DNA of 64,000 bases from JANXQG01 sp963804375. Lineage in GTDB: Bacteria > Planctomycetota > Planctomycetia > Pirellulales > Thermoguttaceae. The stretch spans positions 372,001 to 436,000 of the forward strand of contig CAWDQE010000018.1 of the NCBI GenBank assembly GCA_963804375.1, given 5' to 3'. Of the stretch, positions 26,687 through 38,200 are shown piece by piece. Under the pieces are notes generated by a model. That model saw only the letters and a program-made list of their open reading frames with translations, was not told the origin of the DNA and did no database searches. Every line of letters starts with the position of its first letter. Position 1 is the stretch's first letter. Made by a program: the position numbers and the translations under genes.

Positions 26687-28003
26687 ATGATGCGTACGAA
26701 TCGTCGCGAGTTTCTCCGCAAGACCGCAACCGTCGGGGCGCTGGCCTCCTGGGCCGTTCCGGCGCTGGCCCGGACCCGCGCGCCCAGCGAGAAACTCAAC
26801 ATTGCCGTGATCGGCGTCGCTGGTCGCGGCGCAGACCAACTCGCCGAAGCCAAGCGTGAGAACGTCGTGGCCCTCTGCAACGTCGATTCCAAGAACCTCG
26901 GCGCCGCGGCGGAGAAATTGCCCGGCGTCAAGACGTTCAGCGACTTCCGCCAGATGTTCGACGAGATGCACGGGCAGATCGACGCCGTCACCGTGAGCAC
27001 GCCCGATCACACCCACGCGGCGGCGGGCATGATGGCCATGCGGCTAGGCAAACACTGCTATTGCGAGAAGCCCTTGGCCCACTCGGTGCATGAGGTCCGC
27101 CGCATGACCGAGATTGCCAGGCAGAAGCGGCTGGCGACGCAGATGGGCACGCAGATCCATGCCGAGGCCAACTATCGCCGCGCCGTGGAGCGCGTGCAGT
27201 CGGGCGTGCTTGGCGCGATCGGCGAGGTACACGTCTGGCTGGGGGCGAATTTCGGCGGGCCCCCTCGACCCACCGCCGCCGCGCAGCCGGGCGCCCCCAC
27301 AGACCGGCCGCCGGTGCCGGCGAAACTGAACTGGGACCTGTGGTTGGGGCCCGCACCCTACCGCCCCTATCATCCGGCCTATGCGCCGTTTCACTGGCGC
27401 TATTGGTGGGCCTTCGGCAACGGCGTGCTGGGCGATTTCTTCTGCCATTATTGCGACCTGGCGTTCTGGGCCCTCGGGCTACAGGCGCCGACAACCGTTG
27501 AGGCCGAAGGACCGCTCCATGCCGAGAGCACGCCCAGTTGGACGATCGCCCGCCAGCAGTATCCGGCCCGCGGCGCCCAGCCGCCCGTCACGCTCCATTG
27601 GTACCACGGCGGGGCCTACCCGGCGTTGGTCAAGGAAAAGGGCGTGCCCCTGTGGCCCAGCGCCGTGCTGTTCGTCGGCACGCAAGGTATGTTGATCGCC
27701 GATTATGGCCGTCACGCCTTGCTGCCCAAGGAGAAATTCGCCGGCGTGAAGGCCCCCGCACCGAGCATTCCCGATTCGATCGGCCATCATTTGGAATGGA
27801 TCACGGCCTGCAAGACGGGCAGTCCCACGACCTGCAATTTCGATTATTCCGGTCCTCTGGCCGAAGCCGCGCTGTTGTGCAACGTGGCCCTGCGGACCGG
27901 CAAGAAGCTCGAGTGGGACGCCGCCGCATTGAAGGCCGCGAATTGCCCCAAGGCCGACCAGTACCTTCGCCGGGAGTATCGCAAGGGATGGACGCTTGAC
28001 TGA
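26687..28003 (+). CDS. Tat-exported Gfo/Idh/MocA oxidoreductase
   Basis: A 438-residue NAD(P)-dependent sugar oxidoreductase-like protein. A Tat signal, TNRREFLRK, lies at the N-terminus. The Rossmann motif is VIGVAGRGADQL, and the family signatures TPDHTHAA and CEKPLAHSVHE follow (EKP contributes the catalytic Lys). The conserved LNWDLWLGPAPYRPYHP segment marks the large planctomycete subgroup. ATG 26687 (or 26690) follows GGAAAGGACC. Members catalyse oxidoreduction of sugars or polyols; the exact substrate is unknown. A palindromic repeat follows the stop. Confidence 0.92.
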   Translation: MMRTNRREFLRKTATVGALASWAVPALARTRAPSEKLNIAVIGVAGRGADQLAEAKRENVVALCNVDSKNLGAAAEKLPGVKTFSDFRQMFDEMHGQIDAVTVSTPDHTHAAAGMMAMRLGKHCYCEKPLAHSVHEVRRMTEIARQKRLATQMGTQIHAEANYRRAVERVQSGVLGAIGEVHVWLGANFGGPPRPTAAAQPGAPTDRPPVPAKLNWDLWLGPAPYRPYHPAYAPFHWRYWWAFGNGVLGDFFCHYCDLAFWALGLQAPTTVEAEGPLHAESTPSWTIARQQYPARGAQPPVTLHWYHGGAYPALVKEKGVPLWPSAVLFVGTQGMLIADYGRHALLPKEKFAGVKAPAPSIPDSIGHHLEWITACKTGSPTTCNFDYSGPLAEAALLCNVALRTGKKLEWDAAALKAANCPKADQYLRREYRKGWTLD

Positions 28004-28011
28004 AGCTTCGC

Positions 28012-28060
28012 ATGGTGGGACTCGCCGACCATGCGCGCATGGTGCCCGTCGGCCCACCCT
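28012..28060. repeat. Palindromic repeat with GCGC core between convergent genes
   Basis: The outer arms GGTGGGAC and GGCCCACC enclose GCCGACC ATG and CATGGTGCCC around a GCGC core; ACCATGCGCGCATGGT is a perfect 16-base palindrome (28028-28043). It combines the AGGGTGGGAC-type ends of the element at 16979-17119 with the ACCATG...CATGGT core seen in coding regions. It probably also serves as a bidirectional terminator. Confidence 0.7.
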
Positions 28061-28067
28061 ACTTGAA

Positions 28068-30948
28068 CTACTTGAACACGACCTCGTAGTAGAGGGCCTT
28101 GTCGCGCGTGCCGTCGATCGTGAACGTGCCGTCTGTCGCGTCGAGGGTCTTGCCGGTCCGCTTGCCGTCGTGGTCCAGCACGTTGACCGCTGCGATCGGC
28201 CGCCCAGGGATGGCGATCGTGGCCTTCACCGGCTCGAGCATGATCGGCGGCTTGCCGTTGTCCAGGACGCGGCCGTCAAACGCCATGACCTTGAAGCCCG
28301 AGTTGCAGTTTCGGGCAACTGCCGAGACCAGCGCGGTCCGGGCGTCGGCCAGCGTCTCCTGCTTGCCGGCGGCCGTGAGAATCAGCGACGCATAAGGACA
28401 CCGCAAGGTCATCGTCACGCCGCCCAACCGTTGCTCTTTCCCCTCGGCAAAACCGACCAACGCCTTGGTCCCCGGCGTGTCGATAGTAAAGTATCCCTGA
28501 CCGCGTACGTCCGGCTTTCCAGCCTGACTTATTTCGACCTTTCCAGCCTGACTCAGTTCAGGCTTTCCAGGCTGACCTGCGTCTCCCCAGCCGGAATAAT
28601 CCCAGCGGAGCTGGCCCGTCGCCGACGTGATCACCTTGTCCTTCTCGAACTTCTTCATGTCCGGCAGCGTGGAGGGCTCGGGCTTGGCGGTGAATTCGAC
28701 CACAACCCTACCGGCAGCCAGCGCTTCCGGCGGCACCGTCCCCTCGAAGCGTTTGATGTCGCCTTGCTGCTCGATCTTGTCGCTGAAGCCGAACTGCCCT
28801 TGCCGCAACTCCTCGAGGCTCAGCTTTCGCGAGGAGATGATCGGCCCCTCCGCCACATCGCCGCGCATCACCATCCGCGCCAGGAGCGGGTACTGGCCGA
28901 TCTGCGTGGGCGTGTCGGCGTTCCACACGCCCCAGGGGAAGTTGCCCACGATCTCGCTCCAGGCCCCGTGGCTCGACGACGACTGGAACTCGTACGACGC
29001 GCCCCAGCCTTGCAGGCCCATGCCGTAAGCGGCGAAGATTGCCGGTCCTTCAGCACTGTACAGCGATGGGTAGACGTGGATCCATTCCGAAATGCCGAAG
29101 GGCCGGTCCGCCACCTGCTGCAATCCGCTGCCCAGGTATCCGCTCCCCGGCCGGGCGAGCATCGTGTCGTTCAGCCCGCCACCGAAATAGTTGTGCCGGT
29201 CGATCCAGCCCACGAGGTAATCGGACCGCAGGTTGTAATAGTGGGGCACCATGGCCGGGGCCTGCCACGGCGACCCGCACAACGGTCCCTGGTAGCCCGT
29301 CGCGCGGATCGCCTTGACGAACTTGCCATAGAACTTGTTCTGCACGGCATGGAGAAAGGCGGCGTTGTCCAGGAGCCGCAGCCGCGGGCCGCCGGGCGAC
29401 GCCGGCAGGCCGTCGCCGCTGAACCACGGGTTTCCTTGGATGGCGATGTTTTGCGCGTCGAGCGTCTCGCCCGGCTGGAGCGCCCCCGCCAGGCCTTCGC
29501 CAAATCCGCCTGCGTGCCGTACTTCGCCTTCAGCCACTGGGCGAACCGACGCACCAGGTCCTTGCGGTAGGTCGGGCACTTGGTCAACACGTTCTCGGTG
29601 GTGTAGAAGAAAATGTCGTCCTCGTTGTGTAACTCGATGTACGCCAGCGCCGGATCCTCGGCCCACGTCTGAGCGGTGTATGGATTCTTATGCCGCAGGG
29701 CGCCGATCACGCTCTCGATCAGAAGGTCCTGTACGTCTTCGGCGAAGTTGATGAGCCCGTACGTGTTGCCGCCGAGCCCCGTCTTGATCTCGTCGTAGGC
29801 CAGGTAGCGCTCGCGGTTGCCCGGCCGGATGCGATAGCCATACGTGTGCGACAGCCCGTAGTAGACCCCGTGCTGCTTGAGCTTGGCCATGAAGTAGTCC
29901 ATCTGGTCGAGCCCCTTGGCCGTGAGTTTCGTGCCGTCGATCTCGTCGCCGATCCCCTCCCAGCCGGGGCCGAAGGGCTTGTGCAGCCGCACAGCGTTCA
30001 CACCCCACTTGGCGAACCGCGCCGCCGTCAGGTCCGCGTTGGGCTTCTCCGGGGCGCCGTCGCGATACGACAGGTTCGTCCCCCAGAACTTGACCGGCGT
30101 GCCGTCCTCGAACACGAAGCGGCTGCCCTTCATTCGCACGCCGCCGTGTTTCCCGGCGGGCTTCTCCAGCCAGCCTTGGAAACCGATGGCGCTGGGCCCC
30201 ACGTCGTTGGACCCCTTGAAAGGGAACCATTCCGGGCCGGCCACCGTGGTCACGAATTTCTCCTGCTCCTCGGCCGAGCCCAGGAAGCTCACCGGCCCTG
30301 GAAAGCGGATCGTCAGCATGACACGGGTCTTGCCCGCCTTCAGCAGGTCGTGCGCAACTCCACGCGCGTGGCCGCGGTCTCTTCGTGGAGCCGGCAAGGC
30401 GGATCGAGCGTCATCACAAGGTCGCCTGCGCCCTTGAGCTTGAAGGTCATCTTCGCGGCATCGTCGGGCGCCCCCATTATCCGCTGCGGAATGGGCAATT
30501 TCTCCTCTTTGCCGTTGGCCCGGGCGACCAGGATCTCACCCGTCAGGGAAGGGGTGACCGCAAAGGCCGTAACCAATTTCATCAAAGGCACGTCCTTGGC
30601 AGCGGTCAGTTCGTACTGATAGGTGACGGTCTGCCGGTCGCTTTGTTGCGCCTCGCACGCCACCTGCACGTCTTGTCCGGAGATGGTGACCGCTCCGCGG
30701 ATTTTCAGTTTTCCGCCCACGGCCTTGTCTTTTGAAGTGGGCGAGCCAACCCAAGCCCAATTCGGGCCCCAGCCCATCATTTGGGCCGTGAGCATCAGCT
30801 TGCCGTCTTTGGCGAACAAGGTTTCGAACGAATTGTCCGGCGAGACCACCGCCGCCCACGTTCCCTCACCGCGTGCTGAACTTGTCATCAGGATCAGGGC
30901 CAAACCGGTTGCCGCGAGGGCGGCTGTAAACTTGGTAATCATCTTCAT
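28068..30948 (-). CDS. Secreted clan-A glycoside hydrolase, two frameshifts
   Basis: A predicted protein of about 960 residues with a signal peptide (MKMITKFTAALAATGLALIL), a beta-rich N-terminal domain, a TIM-barrel resembling large GH5-type enzymes, and C-terminal beta domains. The acid/base candidate is Glu in YIELHNED and the nucleophile candidate is Glu in GISEW. The reading frame is broken twice. Near 30358 one missing G joins ATRVE to AHDLLKAGKTR, and near 29485 a missing G in a G5 run joins ADLAKAW to GALQPGETLD. Both breaks are more likely assembly errors than real decay, because the protein sequence is intact on either side. The substrate is unknown, and the neighbour is a GH81 laminarinase-type gene. 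Confidence 0.8.
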
Positions 30949-31015
30949 CCTCTCTAAAAATAAAGGCCACCGCCAACCCCATGTCTAACGGCAAGAGATT
31001 AAGGCGTAACATCTC

Positions 31016-33378
31016 CTAGAACCCGGCCCCCTGTGGGGAACGCGTGGTACGCGATTGCGGGTCGTTACGTTCCGGTGGCTGCAGCTTGTGCACGCACGTA
31101 AGCTGCCGCGGCGCCGCAACGAAGGTTCCCAGCAGCTTGCCGTCGCGCGTGGCCTCGACCGTGACCGGCTGACTCTTCGGGTTATAGACCACGCAGGAAG
31201 GCGATTTCGTGTCGCTATTATAATAGACCGCGCCGGTGGGAATACTGAGATGGACGTTCCACAGCCGGCGCCCGAGGCTGCGATAGGCGTGTGCGTTGTA
31301 ATAGGTCGTGCCGGCGCCGAAGTGCTTTTGCACGATGGGGCTGCCCGCCGCCCAGAGCCGGTCGAACTGGGCCGTCGCCCACTCGGGATCCACGAGCGCG
31401 GCCTGCGCCAGGAGCACGTTGCCGAGGTCTCCCATGACGGCCAAGTCGTCGCCGACCTGCCCGTCCTTGGCTTTGCGGGCCGCCAGCGCCGCGCAAAGGC
31501 CTTGGCCGCGAACTGCGGATCGCGGACCAGGTAGTCCAGCCCCGGTGACTGCGGCAGACACTGGATGCCGTAGATCCAGCCCGGATCACCGCTGAAGTAG
31601 GTCCCGTAGACCTGCCCGCCCGACCAGAGCACGCCGACGATCGAGTGCTTGTACTCGGGCGGCAAGATATCGCCGTGCAGGTCGAACCAGTATTCCATCG
31701 TGGCGCGGGATTCCATCGCATAGCCCATCGCGGCCGCGGCGGTCATCTCGGCGTCGTCCAACAGCGTGGCCAGCAGGTACAGACCGATCCACGACTGCAT
31801 GGCCTCGGAGGACGATTCCTGGTTGTTGCCGCCGGGCGAGCCCAGGCCGCCCGCCCAGGAATGGCCGGCCCATACATCAAAGGTCCGCAGCAGCGGGAAA
31901 CGCCGGTCCTTGCGGTCCCAGTTGGCATACTGCTTGGCGACCAGGCGGAGCATGCCCGCGTAGTCCGCCAGGAACTGGGGATCTTCCATGCCCAACAGCG
32001 CCGCGCTCATCGTCAGGTAGCCATAGTGGAAATGCTGATCGTTGAAGCGGGCCGAGTCGTAACTGTCTTTGATGCCGATCAGGGCGTGCCAGTTCTCATA
32101 GCGGGTGAAGTAGTGGGCCTTTTCGCCGGGCGTGTAGGTCAGCCAATCGGCAAGCGACTTCCGCGAGAGTTCCCGCAATCGGGCATACGACGGCGACTTC
32201 AATTCGCGGGCCATCTGCACGTACTGGGCGAAACGCAGCAGGTCCTTGCCGCCCCAGTAGCTGTCGTCGCCGTATTGCGGATTGTTGGCGCAATACTCCA
32301 GCAGCCGTTCCATCCGCTGGCGATCGAACCCCGCGGTCGCTGCCCGCGGCGCCGGCATGTTCGGTAGGAAACCGTCGAAATCGTAGACCCACTGGAAGGC
32401 GTTGCCGAGCGAAGTTCGCATCGGCCCGCGCGGCGTGAGGTACTGCGGGCCCGTAAGTTTTACATCCGATGCCGCATCGCGCCAGTGGTGGGCAAGCCAG
32501 CCTTGCAGGACGACATCCGCATGGGCTGCCAGAAGCGGCTCGGTCTTCACGGTCCAGGTCGTCGTCACCTTGCCGCGACGGGCATCGTAGGACCAATCCA
32601 TGCGGCTGTCGCGGGGGATGGAGTAGGCGCATCGGGTAAACGTGGCCAGGTCGCTGGCGTTCTGCATCGCCGCAACGGCTGCGAACGACTTGCCCACCGG
32701 GCTCCGCAGGACCACGCGGCCGTCGCTCTGGACAAACTTCGCGTCGGGCGGTGCGAAGACCGCATAGAGCCGCCCGGACGCGGAAATCAGCAGCACGTCG
32801 CCACGGGTGGAGAATTTGGCCTCGCGGCCGGCATCGACGGTAAGCTCCACGCCGTGCGATTCCACCCAGACGATCGGCATGCCTTCGCCAACCGTCACGT
32901 CCAAGTACCGCGCGGCCGATTGTGGCAGGCGGAAGGAGAGCGTCCAATCGCCCCAGTCCTTGACCTGGACCCCGCGGGCGCGGAAGTCGACGCCGCCGAT
33001 CCGCAAGGGGGCCTCGCAAATCAAATCATTGCCGGTTGGGTTCCACTTCAGCGGCAGGTGCAATTCCAGGCCCGACTCGCGCGGATCGACGCGCCACGGA
33101 TACATCCACAACGACCCGGCCGCCTTGCCTTCCAGCAGCGCGGTCCAAAGCTTGTTGGTGGGGATCGGCCGATCGTCGCGCTCGACCAGGGGAAACTTCC
33201 GCTCGACCATCTCGGCCGCCCCTTTTCCGGCCGACGGCGGCGGGAACTCGGCGTAAGAGCCCTTGCCCACGGCGACGGCCCGCTGGCCCACCGCCGTGCC
33301 CACAGCTAGGCCCGCAAGCACCACGATGGTAACGCCACTACGAAACAGAACTCGCTTGCCTTCATACTGCATGATCAT
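31016..33378 (-). CDS. GH81-type endo-1,3-beta-glucanase, one frameshift
   Basis: A secreted enzyme of about 787 residues (hydrophobic N-terminal segment GVTIVVLAGLAVGTAV). GH81 signatures are clear: DVWAGHSWAGGLGSPGGN followed by NQESSSEAMQSW, which holds the catalytic Glu. The expected reaction is endo-hydrolysis of 1,3-beta-glucan such as laminarin. As read, the frame breaks near 31490. The continuation AALAARKAKDGQVGDDLAVM to the stop at 31016 is in the next frame, so one base is missing. ATG 33378 follows CAGGGG. The gene ends only 67 bases before the next hydrolase gene on the same strand, so an operon is likely. Confidence 0.85.
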
Positions 33379-33791
33379 CCCCTGGCACTTTCACCCATAG
33401 TAACAAACGGGTAAGCAACCTGCCAGTCGCTTGCGATAATCTCCTCGTGACGGGAATAAAATGGCCGTTTCTAGCGCCTCATCGATAGCACCGCTGGAAT
33501 TGCAGAATCTTCCGTGAACCATTTCAAACCAGCGACATTCTCCCATGTTGGCATAGTGGGATATAGGTTTCCAGTTGACGTGCCGATTTTCGATCGAAGC
33601 CGCGCCACGAATCCTGCCCGCTGCCCTACCGATGCAGGAACTGGTAGAATGGGAACCGTTAAGAAGGCCGCCTGCGATAGCCTCGCTGCGGCCAAACGGC
33701 CCGTGCCGATCCGCACAACCGCAAGGCGAATCCCGGACGCTGTCTACAAAGAAGTCGTTACGAACCCGTCAACCCACTCCTTGGTGAAATC
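33379..33791. other. Intergenic region without a supported gene
   Basis: These 413 bases separate the divergent GH81 gene and the Gfo/Idh/MocA gene. Short frames exist on both strands but none has a ribosome binding site or recognisable protein character. It should contain both promoters. I see no strong consensus boxes. Confidence 0.5.
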
Positions 33792-35114
33792 ATGCCCGCA
33801 CTCAAAAACCGTTGTTCCCAAGCTCAATCCCCAACCGCAATCACCCGCCGCCGGGCAATTGGCCGTATGGCAGGCATCGTCGGCGCGGCGGCCGCGCCGC
33901 TGGTCTTTCCAGCGCGGCTGTTCGGCGCAACGGCCCCCTCGAAACAGATCACGCTGGGGTTCGTCGGACTGGGCAACGAAGGTTATGGACACAACCTGAA
34001 GGCCTTCCTCGTCGAGAACGACGCCCGCGCGGTCGCCGTCTGCGACGTCATTGCCAGCCGCCGCACGCGGGCCCGCGAAACCGTGGACCAGCAATACTCG
34101 GCCACGGGCTGCAAGGAGATCGCCGATTTCCGCGACCTCATCGCCCGCAAGGACATCGACGCCGTGGTCATCTCCACGCCCGACCACTGGCACGTGCCGA
34201 TCTCGCTTATGGCCCTGGAAGCCGGCAAGGACGTGTTCTGCGAGAAGCCGACGCTGACCATTGCCGAAGGACGCAAGCTCGTCGAGACGGTCGATCGCCA
34301 CAAGGCGGTGTTCCAGGTGGGCATCGAAGACCGCTCGACGATCTACTACTACCGCATGTCCGAGCTCGTGCGCAACGGCGCGATCGGCCAGTTGAAGGCG
34401 ATCCACGTCAAGTTACCGGCGGGATCGGCATTCCCCTTGGAGAAGCCGGCCCCGGTTCCGGCGGAGCTGAATTGGGACCTGTGGCTCGGCCCGGCGCCGT
34501 TTCATCCTTACACGCCAACCCGCACCGAGGCCATGCACTGGCGGCAGGTCCGCGACTACTCCGGCGGCCTCCTGACCGACTGGGGCTCGCATCTCCTGGA
34601 CACGGCCCAGGTTGCCAACTTCGCCGAAGCGACTGGCCCAGTGGAAGTCGAAGGCACGGGCGAGATTCCCGTGAACTCGATGGCTACGACGTTCGTCACG
34701 TTCAAGCTGCGTTATCGTTATGCCAACGGCGTGGAGATGTTCGTCGAGTCGGGCGGCGTGGCCATCCGCTTTGACGGTACCGATGGCTGGATCGGCAACA
34801 ACGGCTGGCTCGGCCGGCTGGAAGGGACCTCCACCGAATTGCTGCGTCGGAAGTATCCACGGGCGGGCAACAAGATCTGGCCGATGCCGCCCAACGAGCA
34901 GCGGAACTTCCTCGACTGCGTCAAGTCGCGCCAGCCGACCACCTACACCGCCGAGGCCGATCAGCGGCTGAGTACGACGATGCACATCGGCAATATCGCC
35001 ATGGAACTCGGCCGCAAGCTGAAGTGGGACCCCAAGAGCGAATCGTTCCCGGGCGACGATGCGGCCAACGCCCTCCGCAGTCGGCCGGCTCGCAATGATT
35101 GGATGAAAAAATAG
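33792..35114 (+). CDS. Tat-exported Gfo/Idh/MocA oxidoreductase (second)
   Basis: A 440-residue oxidoreductase with a Tat signal (TRRRAIGRMAGIVGAAAAP), Rossmann motif GFVGLGNEGYG, and the family signatures STPDHWHVP and CEKPTLTIAEG. The planctomycete subgroup segment LNWDLWLGPAPFHPYTPTR is also present. It is only distantly similar to the protein at 26687-28003, so it is not a recent duplicate. The substrate is unknown, presumably a sugar or a sugar acid released by the neighbouring hydrolases. The hydrolase gene at 35224 follows after 109 bases. Confidence 0.92.
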   Translation: MPALKNRCSQAQSPTAITRRRAIGRMAGIVGAAAAPLVFPARLFGATAPSKQITLGFVGLGNEGYGHNLKAFLVENDARAVAVCDVIASRRTRARETVDQQYSATGCKEIADFRDLIARKDIDAVVISTPDHWHVPISLMALEAGKDVFCEKPTLTIAEGRKLVETVDRHKAVFQVGIEDRSTIYYYRMSELVRNGAIGQLKAIHVKLPAGSAFPLEKPAPVPAELNWDLWLGPAPFHPYTPTRTEAMHWRQVRDYSGGLLTDWGSHLLDTAQVANFAEATGPVEVEGTGEIPVNSMATTFVTFKLRYRYANGVEMFVESGGVAIRFDGTDGWIGNNGWLGRLEGTSTELLRRKYPRAGNKIWPMPPNEQRNFLDCVKSRQPTTYTAEADQRLSTTMHIGNIAMELGRKLKWDPKSESFPGDDAANALRSRPARNDWMKK

Positions 35115-35223
35115 GAGCGATAAGCCATGCCATCGCCGAAGCCCCTGGACGACAGAAACCTCTTTATCCTCTTGGATGAGGACTATGTGGATTTCGAGTT
35201 ATCGTATCCCAAGGAGCAATGAG

Positions 35224-38200
35224 ATGCAGCGAATGTGGACGGCGATTCTGATGGTTGCCGTGTTTCTGGCGACGCCAGCCTACGGTCAAATCGTCAACAA
35301 GGTGGTCGAGGATTTCACGCACAGCGCCTGGACGCCCAGCCCATGGAACAGCGCCACCGGGCAGTCTTCCCTGGTCAGCGAAGCGGCGGCGGATGGGAAG
35401 ATCACCGGCAGCTTGAAGTTGGAAGCCGCCTTCTCCGGCGGCGGTTTTGAGGCCTTTTCCGTCGATCCCCCCGCGCCGCTGTGGATCCCCGGCAATGCCA
35501 AAACCATAACGCTGCGCTACAAGATCCACGACGGTCGCTATGGCCTCAAGTTGGGATTTTCCGATGGCTGGGGCCGCGACCGGGTCAAGGGCGGATACAT
35601 GGCATGGGACGTCCGCACCAAGGCGTCGGGCAACTGGGAGACGGCGACCTTCAAGGTGCCGGACGATTGGGTGCGTCCGCTACGGATCAGCGGCGTCACG
35701 ACGCACAACTGGGAAGCCCAGAATTTGAAGATCGCAGTCCCCATCCAAATCGCCGACATCCGGGTCGAAACGGATATCACCGACGTTGATGCCAAGACCG
35801 GCGTGCTGACGACCTGGGCGCCCGAGCCCAAGCCGGCGAACCCCGCCAAGGCCTTGAAACAGTGCCCGCCGACGCCGCTGGTTGCCGTGGATATGGCCAG
35901 CGGCCAGCCGTCCAACGTGTTCACGAGCACGGAGCCGGAAGTGAAGATTCGCCTGCAGAACTGGAAGCCCGGCGCGCTCAGCGGCAAGCTGACCTGCCGG
36001 CTGTGCGACTCCGCCGGGGAGTTGATCGACCAGTTCGAGCGGCCGGTGGCCGTGGAGAGCTCGACCAGCCTCAGCGCGCCGCTGAAGACCAAGCGGTTCG
36101 GACTCTATACGCTCGGCGCCAGGTTGACCTTGTCCGACGGCACCCAGCGGGCCGAGACGCTGACCCTCGCGCGCCTGCCGGTCCCCAGGGAACTCTCCCG
36201 GCAACAGAAGCTGGCCTCGCCTTACGGGCTGAATGTCCACAGCGGTGAGAAGGTCGTCCTCGTTCCCTTCCGCCGCGCGGGAATCGTCTGGTTCCGCGAG
36301 TATGCCTTCAGCTTCGACTGGCTGCTGCGGGCCAAGGGCAAGGACGGCAGCTACGCCGGATGGCCGTACTATCCGAAGATCGTGCAGGCCTACCAGGACG
36401 CCGGCGCGGAGTGCCTGCCGGTGATCCAGCAGTCGATCAAGCATCCCGAGGTCGTCGACGGCAAAGTCGTCGGCCGCATCGGGCCGGATCGCAACTGGAT
36501 GCGGGAGATCAGCAGCGTCATCATCGCTTTTCCCCAGATCACGCGCTGGGAACTGAGCAACGAATATGACCTGCCCGCCGACAACGCCAAGGCCGAGGAC
36601 CAGATCGACTGGGCCAACTACCGCGCCTATCACAGGCAGTTCGCCAATATCCTGGATCTGCTGGGTTGCGGCGAGCTGGTCGCGGTCGAGAACGGCCGGG
36701 CCAGCATCCGGCCCGACCGCCTGGCGCGATGCATCCAGAGCGGCGACTTCGATCGCATTGGCGTCGTCAACGCGCACCAGTACTGCGGCACCGACGCCCC
36801 CGAAGAGAACCTTTGCAACTTCAACATGGGTTACGAGGGCAAGACGCCGAGCCTGCTGTTCGACGACCTGCGGGCCGTGAAGCGCATGGCGCAGGCCGAC
36901 GGGAAGAAGCGCGAGTTCTGGCTCACCGAGTTCGGCTGGGACACGCTGGCCGGGCCCGTCGTCTCGCCTTACCAGCAAGCGGCATACCTCCAGCGGGAAT
37001 GGATGATGGCCATGGCCGCCGGCGCCGACAAGGCCTTCTGGTTCTATAACTTCGACGCCGCCAATCCCAAGCAGTTTTTCGACGGCTGCGGACTGTTGAC
37101 TGCCAACGGCGAGCCGAAGCTCTCGCTCTGCTCGATGGCCGGGCTGACGAGCGTCCTGCCCAATCCGTCCTGCGTGGGCGACCTGGATGCCGGCGAGAAC
37201 ACCTGCGGCTACGTCTTCCGCGACGGCGGCAAGCTCGTCGCCGCATTCTGGACGATCCACGGCGACGACGGCCCAACCGTTCGCTTCCAGGCGGGGCAAC
37301 TCCAAGACTATCTGGGCAACCGGATCGAGGGCAGCACCGTCCGCCTGACGATGGCGCCGGCCTACCTCGTGGGCCTGAGCACCAGCGACGCGTGGTACCG
37401 GCAGACCGCCTACAGCCTCGACACACCGCACCTGGTGCCAGCCAGCGCCGGCGACAGCGTCCGCCCGGTGGTCCGCATCGCCAACAACCGCGACCAGCGG
37501 ATCTCCTGCCGCATCAAACTCGAACTGCCGGAAGGCTGGAAAGCCGAGATTCCTGAAGTGGCGGCCGAGGTCGCACCGGGCGAGGCCAAGAACGTCGAGG
37601 TTCCCTTCACTATCGCATCGGCCGCGGCAACAGGCTTCAAGGACGTGAAGCTCGCAGTTTCCGAGGGCAAAGAAGTCAAACGGATGACCTTGAAGGTGTT
37701 CGTGCAATCGCCGCTGACGGTCCAGGTCAGCCCGATGCAAGGCCGGCCCGGCAAGACGCAAGTCACCGTCGAGGTCGGCAACCGCTCGGGCAAGGCGATC
37801 GGCGGCATGCTGCGGATGCACGTGCCCGAGTCATGGAAGGCGATAACGCCCGAGATCCCCATCGCGGAACTCAAACCGCAAGAGGTCCGCACGGTCACCT
37901 GCCGCTTTGAGTGGAGCGCCGACTGGAAACCGCAAGAGACGGCTCAGATCGAAGTCGATTTCGGCGCGGGCAAGCGGGTCACGCGTCCGCTGATTCCCAA
38001 CCAATATGCCATCCACCGGGCCAAGAACATCAAGATCGACGGCCGGCTGAACGACTGGGGGCCGGAGACGCAACTCCCCGCCTGGATGCTCGGGTCCAGC
38101 GCGGGGGAGTCCGGCGCCACGGTCCACATGGCCTGGGCCAAGGAAGGCATCTACGGCGCGGTCGTGGTGCACGACTCCAAGCTGCTGGTGAAAGATCCCA